Below are positions 32,870 to 41,288 of a stretch of DNA of 44,321 nucleotides, piece after piece; the stretch's first letter is position 1; each line of letters starts with the position of its first letter. This stretch comes from an uncultured Phascolarctobacterium sp. (lineage in GTDB: Bacteria > Bacillota > Negativicutes > Acidaminococcales > Acidaminococcaceae): NCBI RefSeq assembly GCF_900753045.1, contig NZ_CAADXO010000065.1, positions 1 to 44,321 on the forward strand, written 5' to 3'. The notes beneath the pieces are model-generated. The model did no database searches, had not been told where the DNA came from, and worked only from the letters and a program-made list of their open reading frames with translations. The translations under genes were made by a program, and so were the position numbers.

Positions 32870-34957
32870 TTATTCATTTACACCAAACAGCAACTCACCA
32901 TAAGTCGGATAGTCGAGATACTTACCACCGGTCAAAGCTTCGGCAGCATCAACAGCACTTCTCAGCTTGCCCATTTCTTCAAGAACGGTGTCGTGATAAT
33001 ACAGAGCCTGTTTCTCGCTGTCGCCGATTTCTGCTGCTTCCTTCAGACCGTCTTCCAGCTTCAAGGAGGATGCATACATTTCGCCGCCCAGCTTGCTCAG
33101 CTTATCGGCAAGTGCGCCTTCAAAGCCTGCGCTGACGCCGGCAGCCTTTTTATCAAGTACTGCTTTGGTCAAATCTCCAGTATAAGCGGTAACTGCCGGG
33201 AGAATGTCTTTATGGAACATATCCAGCATGGTTGCTGCTTCGATAGAAATCGTGGTGCTGTAGTTCTCCAGCAGGATTTCTACACGGGATTCAACTTCGG
33301 CTTTAGTGAAGATGTTATGTTTTTCGAACAGCTCGATGTTCTTTGCATGTCCCAGATACGGCAGAGCCTCCGGAGTAGATTTGAGGTTCAACAGGCCACG
33401 TTTGGCAGCTTCATCAACCCATTCATCGGTATAACCGTTGCCATTGAAGACGATGCGTTTGTGAGCCTTGTAGGTTTCTTTAACCAGATCATATACTGCT
33501 GCTTCCAGATCAGGAGCATCTGCCAGCTTATCGGCAAATTCATCCAGTTCTTCAGCAACGATGGTGTTCAGTACGATGTTAGGGCCGGCGATGGAGAACA
33601 TGCTGCCCAGCATACGGAATTCAAATTTATTGCCGGTGAAAGCGAACGGAGAGGTTCTGTTTCTGTCGGTGTTGTCCTTAACAAGAGCAGGAATGGTATC
33701 GTCGCTTACCTTAATGTAGCTTTCCGGATTGCCGTTGTAAACCTTATCAGCGGCAATAGCTTCGAGAACTGCAGTCAGCTCAGTGCCAAGGAACATGGAA
33801 ACGATAGCCGGAGGAGCTTCGTTAGCGCCCAGACGATGGTCATTGCCAGCGCTGGCAACAGATACACGCAGCAGATCCTGATATTCATCAACAGCCTTGA
33901 TAATTGCTGCCAGGAAGGTCAGGAAGCGCAGGTTTTTGTACGGCTCCTTGCCGGGATCCAGCAGGTTCAGACCTTCTTCCGTAGATAAGGACCAGTTGTT
34001 ATGCTTGCCGCTGCCGTTTACACCATCGAAGGGTTTTTCATGCAGCAGGCAAACAAGACCATGACGCAGAGCAACACGTTTCATGAACTCCATCATCAGT
34101 TGGTTATGGTCAGATGCTACGTTGGTAGTAGTGAAGATCGGTGCCAGCTCGTGCTGTGCCGGAGCAACTTCGTTATGCTCGGTTTTAGCAAGTACGCCCA
34201 GTTTCCACAGCTCATCGTCCAAATCCTTCATGAAGGAAAGAACTCTTTGTTTGATAATGCCGAAGTAGTGATCGTCCAGCTCCTGGCCACGCGGAGATTT
34301 CGCACCGAAAAGGGTACGGCCGGTGTAAACCAGGTCTTTACGTTTTTCCCACATTTTTTTATCTACGAGGAAATATTCCTGTTCCGGACCAACAGTGCTG
34401 TTGACGCGGATGGTATCAATGCCGAACAGCTTCAGCAGCTTGCAGGCTGCTTTGCTGGCTGCATTCATGGAACGCAGCAGCGGAGTCTTTTTATCCAGCA
34501 CTTCGCCGGTGTAGGAGCAGAAGGCTGTAGGGATGCACAGGCAGTTATCTTTGATAAATGCATAGGAGGTCGGGTCCCATGCTGTATAGCCACGAGCTTC
34601 GAAGGTTGCACGCAGGCCGCCGGACGGGAAGCTGGAAGCATCAGGCTCGCCCTGAATCAGCTCTTTGCCGGAGAAGTCCATAATAACACGGCCTTCGGCA
34701 GTAGGAGAAATGAAGCTTTCATGCTTTTCAGCAGTAATACCGGTCATCGGTTGGAACCAATGGGTGAAATGAGTGCAGCCATGCTCCAGAGCCCAGTCCT
34801 TCATAGCATTGGCGATGATATTAGCAATTTCCAGATTCAGCGGAGTGCCTGCCAGCACTGCTGCCTTATATGCCTTATAGGTTGCAGTCGGCAGACGGTC
34901 CTTCATAACGCTTTCGTTAAAAACTAAGCTGCCAAACAGTTTCGGTACATCATTCAT
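32870..34957 (-). CDS. glnN: Type III glutamine synthetase GlnN
   Basis: A 695-residue large-form glutamine synthetase, the hexamer-of-dimers GSIII type of anaerobes. It joins glutamate and ammonia using ATP. Diagnostic stretches: VFNESVMKDRLP near the start (GSIII signature), GPEQEYFLVDKKM with metal-binding glutamates, and VNGSGKHNNWSL around the ammonium site, EFRMLGSMFSIAGPN further on. The start is preceded by AGGGAGG. No adenylylation-type tyrosine region is expected for GSIII. It stands just ahead of the Amt-PII gene, a logical pair for ammonium uptake and assimilation. Confidence 0.96.
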   Translation of the reverse strand: MNDVPKLFGSLVFNESVMKDRLPTATYKAYKAAVLAGTPLNLEIANIIANAMKDWALEHGCTHFTHWFQPMTGITAEKHESFISPTAEGRVIMDFSGKELIQGEPDASSFPSGGLRATFEARGYTAWDPTSYAFIKDNCLCIPTAFCSYTGEVLDKKTPLLRSMNAASKAACKLLKLFGIDTIRVNSTVGPEQEYFLVDKKMWEKRKDLVYTGRTLFGAKSPRGQELDDHYFGIIKQRVLSFMKDLDDELWKLGVLAKTEHNEVAPAQHELAPIFTTTNVASDHNQLMMEFMKRVALRHGLVCLLHEKPFDGVNGSGKHNNWSLSTEEGLNLLDPGKEPYKNLRFLTFLAAIIKAVDEYQDLLRVSVASAGNDHRLGANEAPPAIVSMFLGTELTAVLEAIAADKVYNGNPESYIKVSDDTIPALVKDNTDRNRTSPFAFTGNKFEFRMLGSMFSIAGPNIVLNTIVAEELDEFADKLADAPDLEAAVYDLVKETYKAHKRIVFNGNGYTDEWVDEAAKRGLLNLKSTPEALPYLGHAKNIELFEKHNIFTKAEVESRVEILLENYSTTISIEAATMLDMFHKDILPAVTAYTGDLTKAVLDKKAAGVSAGFEGALADKLSKLGGEMYASSLKLEDGLKEAAEIGDSEKQALYYHDTVLEEMGKLRSAVDAAEALTGGKYLDYPTYGELLFGVNE

Positions 34958-35460
34958 TGTAAAACCTCCCTAATTTCTCTCTGAGAATTTCCTTGGGTTT
35001 ACTAAGTGTAAGCCCCTCATTTGAAATACATTTTTTGTGCTTTACAGATTTTCTTCTCTCTGGCTCTGTAAATAAGAAAGCACCGTCAGCTGCGCCTTGC
35101 GCTGCTACGGTGCTTCGTTGCACTTATCATGGGTAAGAGGATTATTCTCACCGCTGATATAAAAGAAAAAGCAACTACGAAGTTTGGATTTTTCAATCCA
35201 ACAACCACGTCGTTGCTTTATGCGCTTATTATAATACTAGGATTTGAATTTGTAAAGGGGGTAAGAGAAAAAATTTTAATTTTTTCTGCGTATACTAAAA
35301 AAGTATGCTTATTTTTGACTACAACAGCAGGATTTTTATCAGATATAACTGATAAAAATCTAAAATCACGAAAAGTTTCAGTTATATCTGATAGAAATCT
35401 GATTTTCGTCTTGAATTTAAGATATAACTGATATATTATATAGATAGTGAGGTGATTTAC
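34958..35460. other. 500-base intergenic region with many hairpins
   Basis: No reliable gene. Besides the glnN ribosome site it has a hairpin AAGCACCGT.CAGC (35078-35090) / GCTG..ACGGTGCTT (35101-35115), whose minus-strand exit is T-rich; a composite palindrome 35165-35220 with core TTGGATT/AATCCAA and outer AAAGCAAC/GTTGCTTT; a small hairpin around 35288-35308; and the repeats at 35331-35433. From 35160 on it is clearly more AT-rich than the surrounding genes. An open frame 35129-35431 has no ribosome site and consists largely of these palindromes. Confidence 0.5.
35331..35433. repeat. Palindrome and three copies of AGATATAACTG ahead of the AAA gene
   Basis: GATTTTTATCAG (35331-35342) and CTGATAAAAATC (35349-35360) form a 12-bp perfect palindrome around ATATAA. 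The 11-mer AGATATAACTG occurs at 35341-35351 and 35420-35430, and as its reverse complement at 35379-35389. The last copy ends about 30 bases before the ATPase start codon. It could be an operator array or a remnant of a mobile element end. Confidence 0.75.
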
Positions 35461-36672
35461 ATGATCAAAAGAGAATCTTACATGAAAAAAATCCGCCCAT
35501 TCATTAACAGTGATTTAGTAAAAGTACTTACAGGTATCCGACGTTGCGGTAAATCTGTTATGTTAGATCTTATAAAGCAGGAGCTGTTACAACAAGGAGT
35601 TACTCCCCAACAGCTTATTTCCTATAATTTTGAAAATATGAGCTTCGCCAGGCTTTGCAATGCCCAGGCTCTTCATGATGAAATAATAAGCCAAACCCAA
35701 GCTTTACCAGAAAAAATTTATCTTTTCTTTGATGAAATCCAAGAGGTAAAAGATTGGGAAAAATGTATTAATTCCTTACGTATAGAGCTTAATTGTGATA
35801 TCTATATCACAGGTTCCAATGCCAAGCTCCTATCCGGTGAATTAGCCACTTATTTAGCAGGACGCTATGTAGAATTTGTTATTTATCCTTTTTCATTTTC
35901 TGAATTTATAGAGCTATATAATACTATACAGCCTAATACAAGTGAAGCAGACTGCTTTAAGAAATACCTGTACTTCGGCGGAATGCCCTATCTGGCAGCC
36001 CTGCAATATAACGAAGCTGCCTGCAAGCAATATTTACAGGATGTATATACATCAGTAGAACTAAAAGATATTGTACGCCGCAACAATATCCGTGATGTTG
36101 ACATGCTTGAACGCATACTTACCTACATAACCGCAAATATCGGTACCATTTTTTCTGCCAATGTGCTTTCTAAATATTTGAAAAGCGAAGGGCGCAGTAT
36201 GGCAACAGAAACCATTATCAACTACGTTAAGGCCTGCACCGATGCTTTTCTGTTTTATCAGGTAAAACGTCAGGATCTACAAGGTAAAAAGCTGCTTGCT
36301 ATCAACGAAAAATATTATGTCGCTGACCATGGCATCCGCGAAGCAGTCTTCGGCGGCAACATGAAGGATATCAATCTCATTCTGGAAAATATTGTTTACC
36401 TGGAGCTTTTACGCCGTGGTTATAAGGTGAGCATCGGCAAGGTAGATACCAAAGAAATTGATTTTATCTGTGAAAAACAGGATAAAAAAATTTATATTCA
36501 AGTTACGTACTTATTGGCTGCAGAAGAAACTATTCAACGTGAGTTCGGTGTTTACAATGAAATTACCGATAATTACCCGAAATATGTGCTTTCACTCGAC
36601 GAATTCGATATGAGCCGTAATGGTATTATCCATAAAAATATCAGAGATTTTTTGACAGATTCATCTATATAA
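35461..36672 (+). CDS. AAA family ATPase with DUF4143 domain
   Basis: A 403-residue protein. The N-terminal P-loop domain (AAA_14) has Walker A TGIRRCGKSVML, Walker B KIYLFFDEIQEV and the sensor ITGSNAKLLSGE; YFGGMPYLAAL follows. The C-terminal DUF4143 half carries a nuclease-like ending (KEIDFICEKQDKKIYIQVTY, resembling the EVDFV...Q motif of PD-(D/E)XK folds). Such genes are common, often lineage-scattered, in gut anaerobes and archaea, with no proven function. ATG 35461 has GAGGTG six bases ahead. Its base composition is more AT-rich than the neighbours, in line with transfer. Confidence 0.9.
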   Translation: MIKRESYMKKIRPFINSDLVKVLTGIRRCGKSVMLDLIKQELLQQGVTPQQLISYNFENMSFARLCNAQALHDEIISQTQALPEKIYLFFDEIQEVKDWEKCINSLRIELNCDIYITGSNAKLLSGELATYLAGRYVEFVIYPFSFSEFIELYNTIQPNTSEADCFKKYLYFGGMPYLAALQYNEAACKQYLQDVYTSVELKDIVRRNNIRDVDMLERILTYITANIGTIFSANVLSKYLKSEGRSMATETIINYVKACTDAFLFYQVKRQDLQGKKLLAINEKYYVADHGIREAVFGGNMKDINLILENIVYLELLRRGYKVSIGKVDTKEIDFICEKQDKKIYIQVTYLLAAEETIQREFGVYNEITDNYPKYVLSLDEFDMSRNGIIHKNIRDFLTDSSI

Positions 36673-36815
36673 CTGTTTAGAAAAATACCAAATTTAACAT
36701 TATTAAATCCATTACGTATGCTCTTCAGCAGGATTTTTGCGTTCTGTAAAGAATTGTACAGTATAGAGTATGTAATGCAAAACGCAATATAACTAATTGC
36801 CAAGGAGGAACCCTT
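36673..36815 (+). other. Nested inverted repeats ahead of the hydrogenase gene
   Basis: CATTACGTATGCTCT (36710-36724) nearly mirrors AGAGTATGTAATG (36765-36777), and inside or across it TTGCGTT (36737-36743) mirrors AACGCAA (36781-36787); CTGTA/TACAG at 36744-36761 is a third pair. No clear promoter pair is seen. The sites could bind a redox or metabolic regulator of the hydrogenase. Confidence 0.45.
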
Positions 36816-38273
36816 ATGGAATTAACCGCTGTTGCGCAGCTGCGCCGCATGGTGCTGGAGCATTTATCCCGCTACACCTGGAATAACGAGTTGCCTGACC
36901 ACGTCTACGATATTCTGCAGGAGGTACGCGAGGATACTCCGCGCTACCGCTGCTGTGTTTATAAAGAAAGAGCCGTACTGAAAAACCGTATTGATATGGC
37001 GCTGGGCCAGGAGTGCTCCAGCAATATCATCGAGGCAGCCAAGCTGACGCTGAACGAGCCTGAGCGCACCGATTTGCCGATTATCGACGTGCTGCCCGCA
37101 GCCTGCGACCAATGCCCGATTGATGCTTATTACGTTACCGATATGTGCCGTCACTGCATCACCCACAAATGCATGAATAACTGCCCGAAAAAGGCTATCA
37201 GCATTATTCAGGACCGTGCCTTTATCGATAAAACGAAATGTATTGAATGCGGACGCTGCAAGCAGATGTGCCCCTACGGTGCGATTATCGAAATCCATCG
37301 TCCCTGCGTGCGCGCCTGCGCCATCGGTGCCATCAGCATCGGTGAAAACCGCAAGGCTGTAATTGACCACGAAAAATGTGTTTTCTGCGGTGCCTGCCGC
37401 AACGCCTGCCCCTTCGGCGCGATTGACGAGCGCAGCAACATCATCCGCGTTATCCGCGAAATCCAGCAGGGCAAGCAGGTTATCGCTCTTGTGGCACCAT
37501 CTATCGTAGGCCAATATGGTTTGAAGATTACTATGGCACAAATTTACGAGGCACTTCAAAAAGCAGGCTTCGCTGAGGTCGTAGAGGTTGGCGTCGGCGC
37601 TGATATCACCAGTGTTAAGGAAGCAGAGGAATATCTGGAGAAGGTTCCTGCCAAGCAGGGCTTTATGACCAGCTCCTGCTGTCCTGCCTTTGTTAAGCTG
37701 ATTAAAACGCAGGTGCCGGAGGCTGCGGATAAAATTTCCGACACTCCCTCCCCCATGCTTACCTGCGCTGAGCTGATTAAGCAAAAATATCCTTATGCCG
37801 TTACCGTGTTCATCGGTCCCTGCATCGCCAAAAAGGTGGAAGCGCGTGAGCACCGCGAAACTATCAACTACGTACTTTCCTTTGAAGAGATTATGTGCAT
37901 GCTGGAAGGCAAGGATATCAAATTTGCAGAAATGAGCGGTGATACCTCTTACGAGCGCGATGCCTCCAAGCTTGGCCTCAGCTTCCCGCTGACTGCCGGA
38001 GTAAGTGCTGCCGTGCAGGATACGGTTGCAGCTATGGGCGGTGAGGTGCATAATGCACAATACTGCTCCGGACTGGACAAATGCCGTGACACGGTCAAGG
38101 CTGCTGCAGCAGGCAAGCTCGACTGCAGCTATATCGAAGGCATGGCCTGCCCCAACGGCTGTATCGACGGCCCAGATACTGTAGGCGACTTCCACATCAC
38201 GAAGGTTGCACTGACGAAATATGCAGCGGCAGCCCCCAACAAGCAGGTTGCCGAAGACAAGCACACAAAATAA
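36816..38273 (+). CDS. Monomeric [FeFe] hydrogenase, group B type
   Basis: A 485-residue cytoplasmic iron-sulfur enzyme. Cysteine-rich ferredoxin-like part: CDQC (97-100), CRHCITHKCMNNCP (111-124), CIECGRCKQMCP (142-153) and CVFCGACRNACP (188-199), enough for several [4Fe-4S] clusters. The H-cluster motifs are TSSCCPAF (285-292), GPCIAKKVE (334-342) and EGMACPNGC (441-449), matching group B enzymes rather than the TSCSPGW / MPC...KxxE form of group A. All four expected cluster cysteines (C289 or C288, C336, C445, C449) are present. It would make or oxidise H2 with ferredoxin. AAGGAGG precedes the ATG. HydE/F/G maturases are not in the window. Confidence 0.9.
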   Translation: MELTAVAQLRRMVLEHLSRYTWNNELPDHVYDILQEVREDTPRYRCCVYKERAVLKNRIDMALGQECSSNIIEAAKLTLNEPERTDLPIIDVLPAACDQCPIDAYYVTDMCRHCITHKCMNNCPKKAISIIQDRAFIDKTKCIECGRCKQMCPYGAIIEIHRPCVRACAIGAISIGENRKAVIDHEKCVFCGACRNACPFGAIDERSNIIRVIREIQQGKQVIALVAPSIVGQYGLKITMAQIYEALQKAGFAEVVEVGVGADITSVKEAEEYLEKVPAKQGFMTSSCCPAFVKLIKTQVPEAADKISDTPSPMLTCAELIKQKYPYAVTVFIGPCIAKKVEAREHRETINYVLSFEEIMCMLEGKDIKFAEMSGDTSYERDASKLGLSFPLTAGVSAAVQDTVAAMGGEVHNAQYCSGLDKCRDTVKAAAAGKLDCSYIEGMACPNGCIDGPDTVGDFHITKVALTKYAAAAPNKQVAEDKHTK

Positions 38274-38283
38274 TAATTTAAAT

Positions 38284-38325
38284 TCTATCCCTTCTGTCAT
38301 ACCGGCAGAGGGGATAGTTTGTTAA
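38284..38325 (+). terminator. Terminator of the hydrogenase gene
   Basis: CTATCCC with GGGATAG and inner TCTG with CAGA form a stem from about 38284 to 38317, followed by TTTGTT. The U tract is short. Confidence 0.6.
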
Positions 38326-38331
38326 TAGCAG

Positions 38332-38375
38332 GATTTTAGTCTGCTAAAATCATAGAGTGCGTTTTTCTGCGCACT
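38332..38375 (+). other. Two hairpins ahead of the EamA gene
   Basis: GATTTTAG (38332-38339) with CTAAAATC (38344-38351), then AGTGCG (38356-38361) with CGCACT (38370-38375). They lie in the 5' region of the EamA gene; their role is unknown. Confidence 0.45.
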
Positions 38376-38400
38376 AAAAAGAACGGAGATACCTAAGCAA

Positions 38401-39285
38401 ATGCAAAACTCTCGCTACATCGGTCACCTTGCTGCCCTCATTACGATTGTTACCTGGGGCACGACCTTTATTTCTACCAAGGTTTTACTTACCGGCTTTC
38501 AGCCGCTGGAAATCCTTTTTTTCCGCTTTATTATGGCCTTTTTCGCCCTTTGGCTGGCCTATCCCAAAATGCTGAAAACAGATAAAAAGCAGGAGCCTGT
38601 TTTTATGGCGGCCGGCCTCTGCGGCATCTGCCTCTACTACCTTTTGGAAAACATCGCTCTGACCTATACGCAAGCCTCCAACGTTAGCGTAATCGGCAGC
38701 ACAGCGCCCTTCTTTACTGCGCTGCTAGCGCATTATTTTATGCATTCTGCCGGCAGCTTAAGCAAACAGTTCATCATCGGCTTTTTTATCGTAATGAGCG
38801 GTATTGCCTGCATCAGCTTCAACGGCGCAGCCATGCAGCTCAATCCGCTGGGTGATTTGCTGGCGATTTCGGCTGCCGTCGTGTGGGCTTTTTATGCTTT
38901 GCTGACGAAAAAAATCAGCAGCTACGGCTACCCGGTTATCCTCGCCACACGCAGAACCTTTTTCTACGGCATTCTCTTTATGATTCCGGCGCTCGGCTTT
39001 CTGGATTTTGAGCTGAACCTGGCGCGCTTCGCCAATACTACTTATCTTTTTAATATTATCTTTCTAGGCTTAGGTGCTTCCGCCCTCTGCTTCGTCACCT
39101 GGAATCTGGCAGTAAAGGAGCTGGGCGCAGTCAAGGCCAGCGTTTATATTTATATGGTTCCCGTTATCACCGTCATTACTTCGGCGATTATCCTGCAAGA
39201 AAAAATCACCCTGCTGGTAGCACTTGGTACTATTCTGACGATGACCGGTCTGTTTATCTCGGAATACAGGCCGAGGAAAAAATAA
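38401..39285 (+). CDS. EamA/DMT family transporter
   Basis: A 294-residue membrane protein with ten predicted helices in two EamA repeats. The first repeat shows TIVTWGTTFISTKVLL and ENIALTYTQASNVSVIGSTAPFF; the second AISAAVVWAFYALLTKKIS and a helix ending VITVITSAIILQEKIT. Members of this family export amino acids or metabolites; the cargo cannot be read from sequence. GGAG lies about 12 bases ahead of the ATG. It is followed after 80 bases by the MmgE/PrpD gene. Confidence 0.92.
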   Translation: MQNSRYIGHLAALITIVTWGTTFISTKVLLTGFQPLEILFFRFIMAFFALWLAYPKMLKTDKKQEPVFMAAGLCGICLYYLLENIALTYTQASNVSVIGSTAPFFTALLAHYFMHSAGSLSKQFIIGFFIVMSGIACISFNGAAMQLNPLGDLLAISAAVVWAFYALLTKKISSYGYPVILATRRTFFYGILFMIPALGFLDFELNLARFANTTYLFNIIFLGLGASALCFVTWNLAVKELGAVKASVYIYMVPVITVITSAIILQEKITLLVALGTILTMTGLFISEYRPRKK

Positions 39286-39291
39286 CACATC

Positions 39292-39364
39292 AAGGCAGGT
39301 ATTCACGCTACGTCCCGCGAATACCATGGCAATAGTTAAAATTAAAGCAAAGGCAGGTATTTAC
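39292..39364 (+). repeat. Direct repeat and hairpin between EamA and MmgE genes
   Basis: AAGGCAGGTATTCAC (39292-39306) recurs with one change as AAGGCAGGTATTTAC at 39350-39364, directly before the mmgE start codon. A hairpin GGTATTC (39298-39304) / GAATACC at about 39319-39325 sits between. The second copy supplies the ribosome site of the next gene. Confidence 0.6.
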
Positions 39365-39365
39365 A

Positions 39366-40736
39366 ATGACAACTAAAGCATTAGCAAAATTTACCGCAGA
39401 ATTGTGCTACGATAAGCTTTCTGCTCACAGTATCGAAATGGCTAAAAAATGTCTGCTGGACTGGCTGGGAATCGCTATCCGCGGTTCGCAGGAAAAACCG
39501 GTACGTATCATCCATGATGTTATTCTTCAGGGCGATGCACCACAGGCGAATATTTTCGGCAGCCTTCCTGCCAAAAAGGCCGGTGCCCTGAACGCCGCCT
39601 TTATCAACAGCGCTGCTTCCCACAGTCTGGACTTCGATGATCTGCATAACCCATCGATTATCCATCCGGCCTGCGTTGTTGTTTCCCCCGCACTGGCTGT
39701 CTGCGAAGCGGAGCACAAAAGCGGCAAGCAGCTCATTGCAGCTATCTGCGCAGGCTACGAGGCCAGCGGCCGTGTAGGCGAAGCTGTAATCCCGGAATCC
39801 TACTTCTTCTGGCATACTACCGGTACTGCAGGCACCATCGCCGCCGGTGCTGCTGCCGCCAACGCCCTCGGTCTTGACGCACAGCAGACACTGATGTGCT
39901 ACGGCAGCGCCGGTACACAGGCAGCAGGTCTTTGGGAGTTTTTAAAAGAGGGTGCCATGAGCAAGCCTCTGCACACAGGCAAGGCTTCCTACAGCGGTGT
40001 TCTCAGCGCTTATCTGTCGCAAAAGGGCTTTACTGCCGCCAGCGAAATTTTAGAAGGCGAAAAGGGCTTCTGCCGTGCCATGGTCAAAGAACCGCATCTG
40101 GAAAAGCTTACCGAAAACATGAGCACCGACAAGCTGAAAATCGACATCAACTCCTTCAAGCCCTACGCCTGCTGCAAGCATGCTCACGCCGCTCTTTACG
40201 CCATTCAAGAGCTGCGCAAGGCTCATTCTCTGCAGCCTGAGGACATCGCTAAAATTAAGCTTTACGTCAATGATATTACTAACTATATGATTAACAATCC
40301 GCAGCCGCAAACTCCCTACGGCGGCAAATTCAGTATTCAATATTGCTCCGCTGCCATGCTGAAGTTCGGCGAAGTAGGCATTGCGCAGTTCAGTGAGGAA
40401 TGTATCCACAACAAAGAGCTTACGGATTTAATGCAGCGCATCGAGGTTATCCGTGATGAGGCTATGGAACAGCTTCATGCGGCAGATGCTTCCAAACTGG
40501 CTTCCATAGTAGAAATCCAGCTGCAAAACGGACAAACACTGACAATGCAGGTTGATTATCCTAAGGGAGATCCGGAAAATCCTCTGACCTGGGAGGAGCT
40601 CTGCGCTAAATTTATGAGCCTTGCCGTACCTGTCTACGGTGAAGCAAAGGCATTACGTTTACAAAATTGGGTAGCAAGCCTTGAGCAATGCAGTGACGTT
40701 GCCCAAGCGCTGGACGCCTGTCTAAAGGAGGAATGA
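39366..40736 (+). CDS. MmgE/PrpD family protein
   Basis: A 456-residue protein of the MmgE/PrpD fold, which includes 2-methylcitrate dehydratase, iminodisuccinate epimerase and cis-aconitate decarboxylase. Family hallmarks: CLLDWLGIAIRGS, SHSLDFDDLH, GTIAAGAAAANALGLD, MSKPLHTGKASYSGVLSA and the active-site loop KPYACCKHAHAALYA. No other methylcitrate-cycle gene is nearby, so 2-methylcitrate is not the obvious substrate. It overlaps in control with a thioesterase gene four bases downstream, suggesting a small catabolic unit. Confidence 0.88.
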   Translation: MTTKALAKFTAELCYDKLSAHSIEMAKKCLLDWLGIAIRGSQEKPVRIIHDVILQGDAPQANIFGSLPAKKAGALNAAFINSAASHSLDFDDLHNPSIIHPACVVVSPALAVCEAEHKSGKQLIAAICAGYEASGRVGEAVIPESYFFWHTTGTAGTIAAGAAAANALGLDAQQTLMCYGSAGTQAAGLWEFLKEGAMSKPLHTGKASYSGVLSAYLSQKGFTAASEILEGEKGFCRAMVKEPHLEKLTENMSTDKLKIDINSFKPYACCKHAHAALYAIQELRKAHSLQPEDIAKIKLYVNDITNYMINNPQPQTPYGGKFSIQYCSAAMLKFGEVGIAQFSEECIHNKELTDLMQRIEVIRDEAMEQLHAADASKLASIVEIQLQNGQTLTMQVDYPKGDPENPLTWEELCAKFMSLAVPVYGEAKALRLQNWVASLEQCSDVAQALDACLKEE

Positions 40737-40739
40737 TTT

Positions 40740-41177
40740 ATGCAACCGGAAGAAATTATCCGAAGCGTAAAAGATATCTACACGCATAACGCTTTTATGC
40801 AGCACTGCGGCATAAAGGTTCACAGCATCAGCTGCGGAAAAGCTGCAGTAGGCCTGCGCATCGACCCTGCCATCCACACAAACCTCAACGGCAAGCTGCA
40901 CGGAGGCTTGCTTACAACACTGGTGGATAATGCCACCGGCATCGCCTGCGCCGCTATGGGCAAGCGCGTGGTTACGGTATCGATGACCGTAGATTTCATC
41001 AAGAGCGCTCCTTCCGGTGCAATGGTAGAGGCACAGGCTGAGGTTGTTTCGCATAATGACCAGTTGATTACTATGCAGATTCATGTATATGATACTGATG
41101 CAGATACACTGCTGGCTACCGGCAGCTGCTGTATGCTGACGATTGCCGACTTCCCCGGAATTCCGGAAAAGTGGTAA
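40740..41177 (+). CDS. PaaI-type hotdog thioesterase
   Basis: A 145-residue single hotdog-fold enzyme hydrolysing an acyl-CoA thioester. The active-site motif LHGGLLTTLVDNATGIAC (HGG...D) and VTVSMTVDFIKSAPSGAMVE are typical of the PaaI/YdiI group. The ATG follows the mmgE stop by three bases and AAAGGAGG lies inside the mmgE 3' end, so translation is coupled. The acyl substrate is unknown; medium or aromatic acyl-CoA are usual for the group. Confidence 0.9.
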   Translation: MQPEEIIRSVKDIYTHNAFMQHCGIKVHSISCGKAAVGLRIDPAIHTNLNGKLHGGLLTTLVDNATGIACAAMGKRVVTVSMTVDFIKSAPSGAMVEAQAEVVSHNDQLITMQIHVYDTDADTLLATGSCCMLTIADFPGIPEKW

Positions 41178-41245
41178 GTGTCAGTTCCACAAGTAGTCTA
41201 TGAAGTGTATAACATAACAGCTTAACTGCTTTCGTTATAATGTAA

Positions 41246-41280
41246 AAAGGCGTTCTCCCCTGCGGGAGAACGCCTTTACT
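41246..41280. terminator. Bidirectional terminator (AAGGCGTTCT family)
   Basis: AAAGGCGTTCTCCC (41246-41259) and GGGAGAACGCCTTT (41264-41277) form a 14-bp perfect stem with loop CTGC. On the minus strand a T5 run follows. It ends both the thioesterase gene and the Rpn fragment. A near-identical hairpin lies at 42589-42620. Confidence 0.85.
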
Positions 41281-41288
41281 TACAGCAG

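Noticed and set aside
35129..35431. 100-codon open frame before the AAA ATPase gene
   Set aside because: No ribosome site, low-complexity product, and the frame consists mostly of palindromes and repeats.
36864..38300. 478-codon open frame on the minus strand opposite the hydrogenase
   Set aside because: The plus strand encodes clear Fe-S and H-cluster motifs; the antisense frame has none and results from codon bias.
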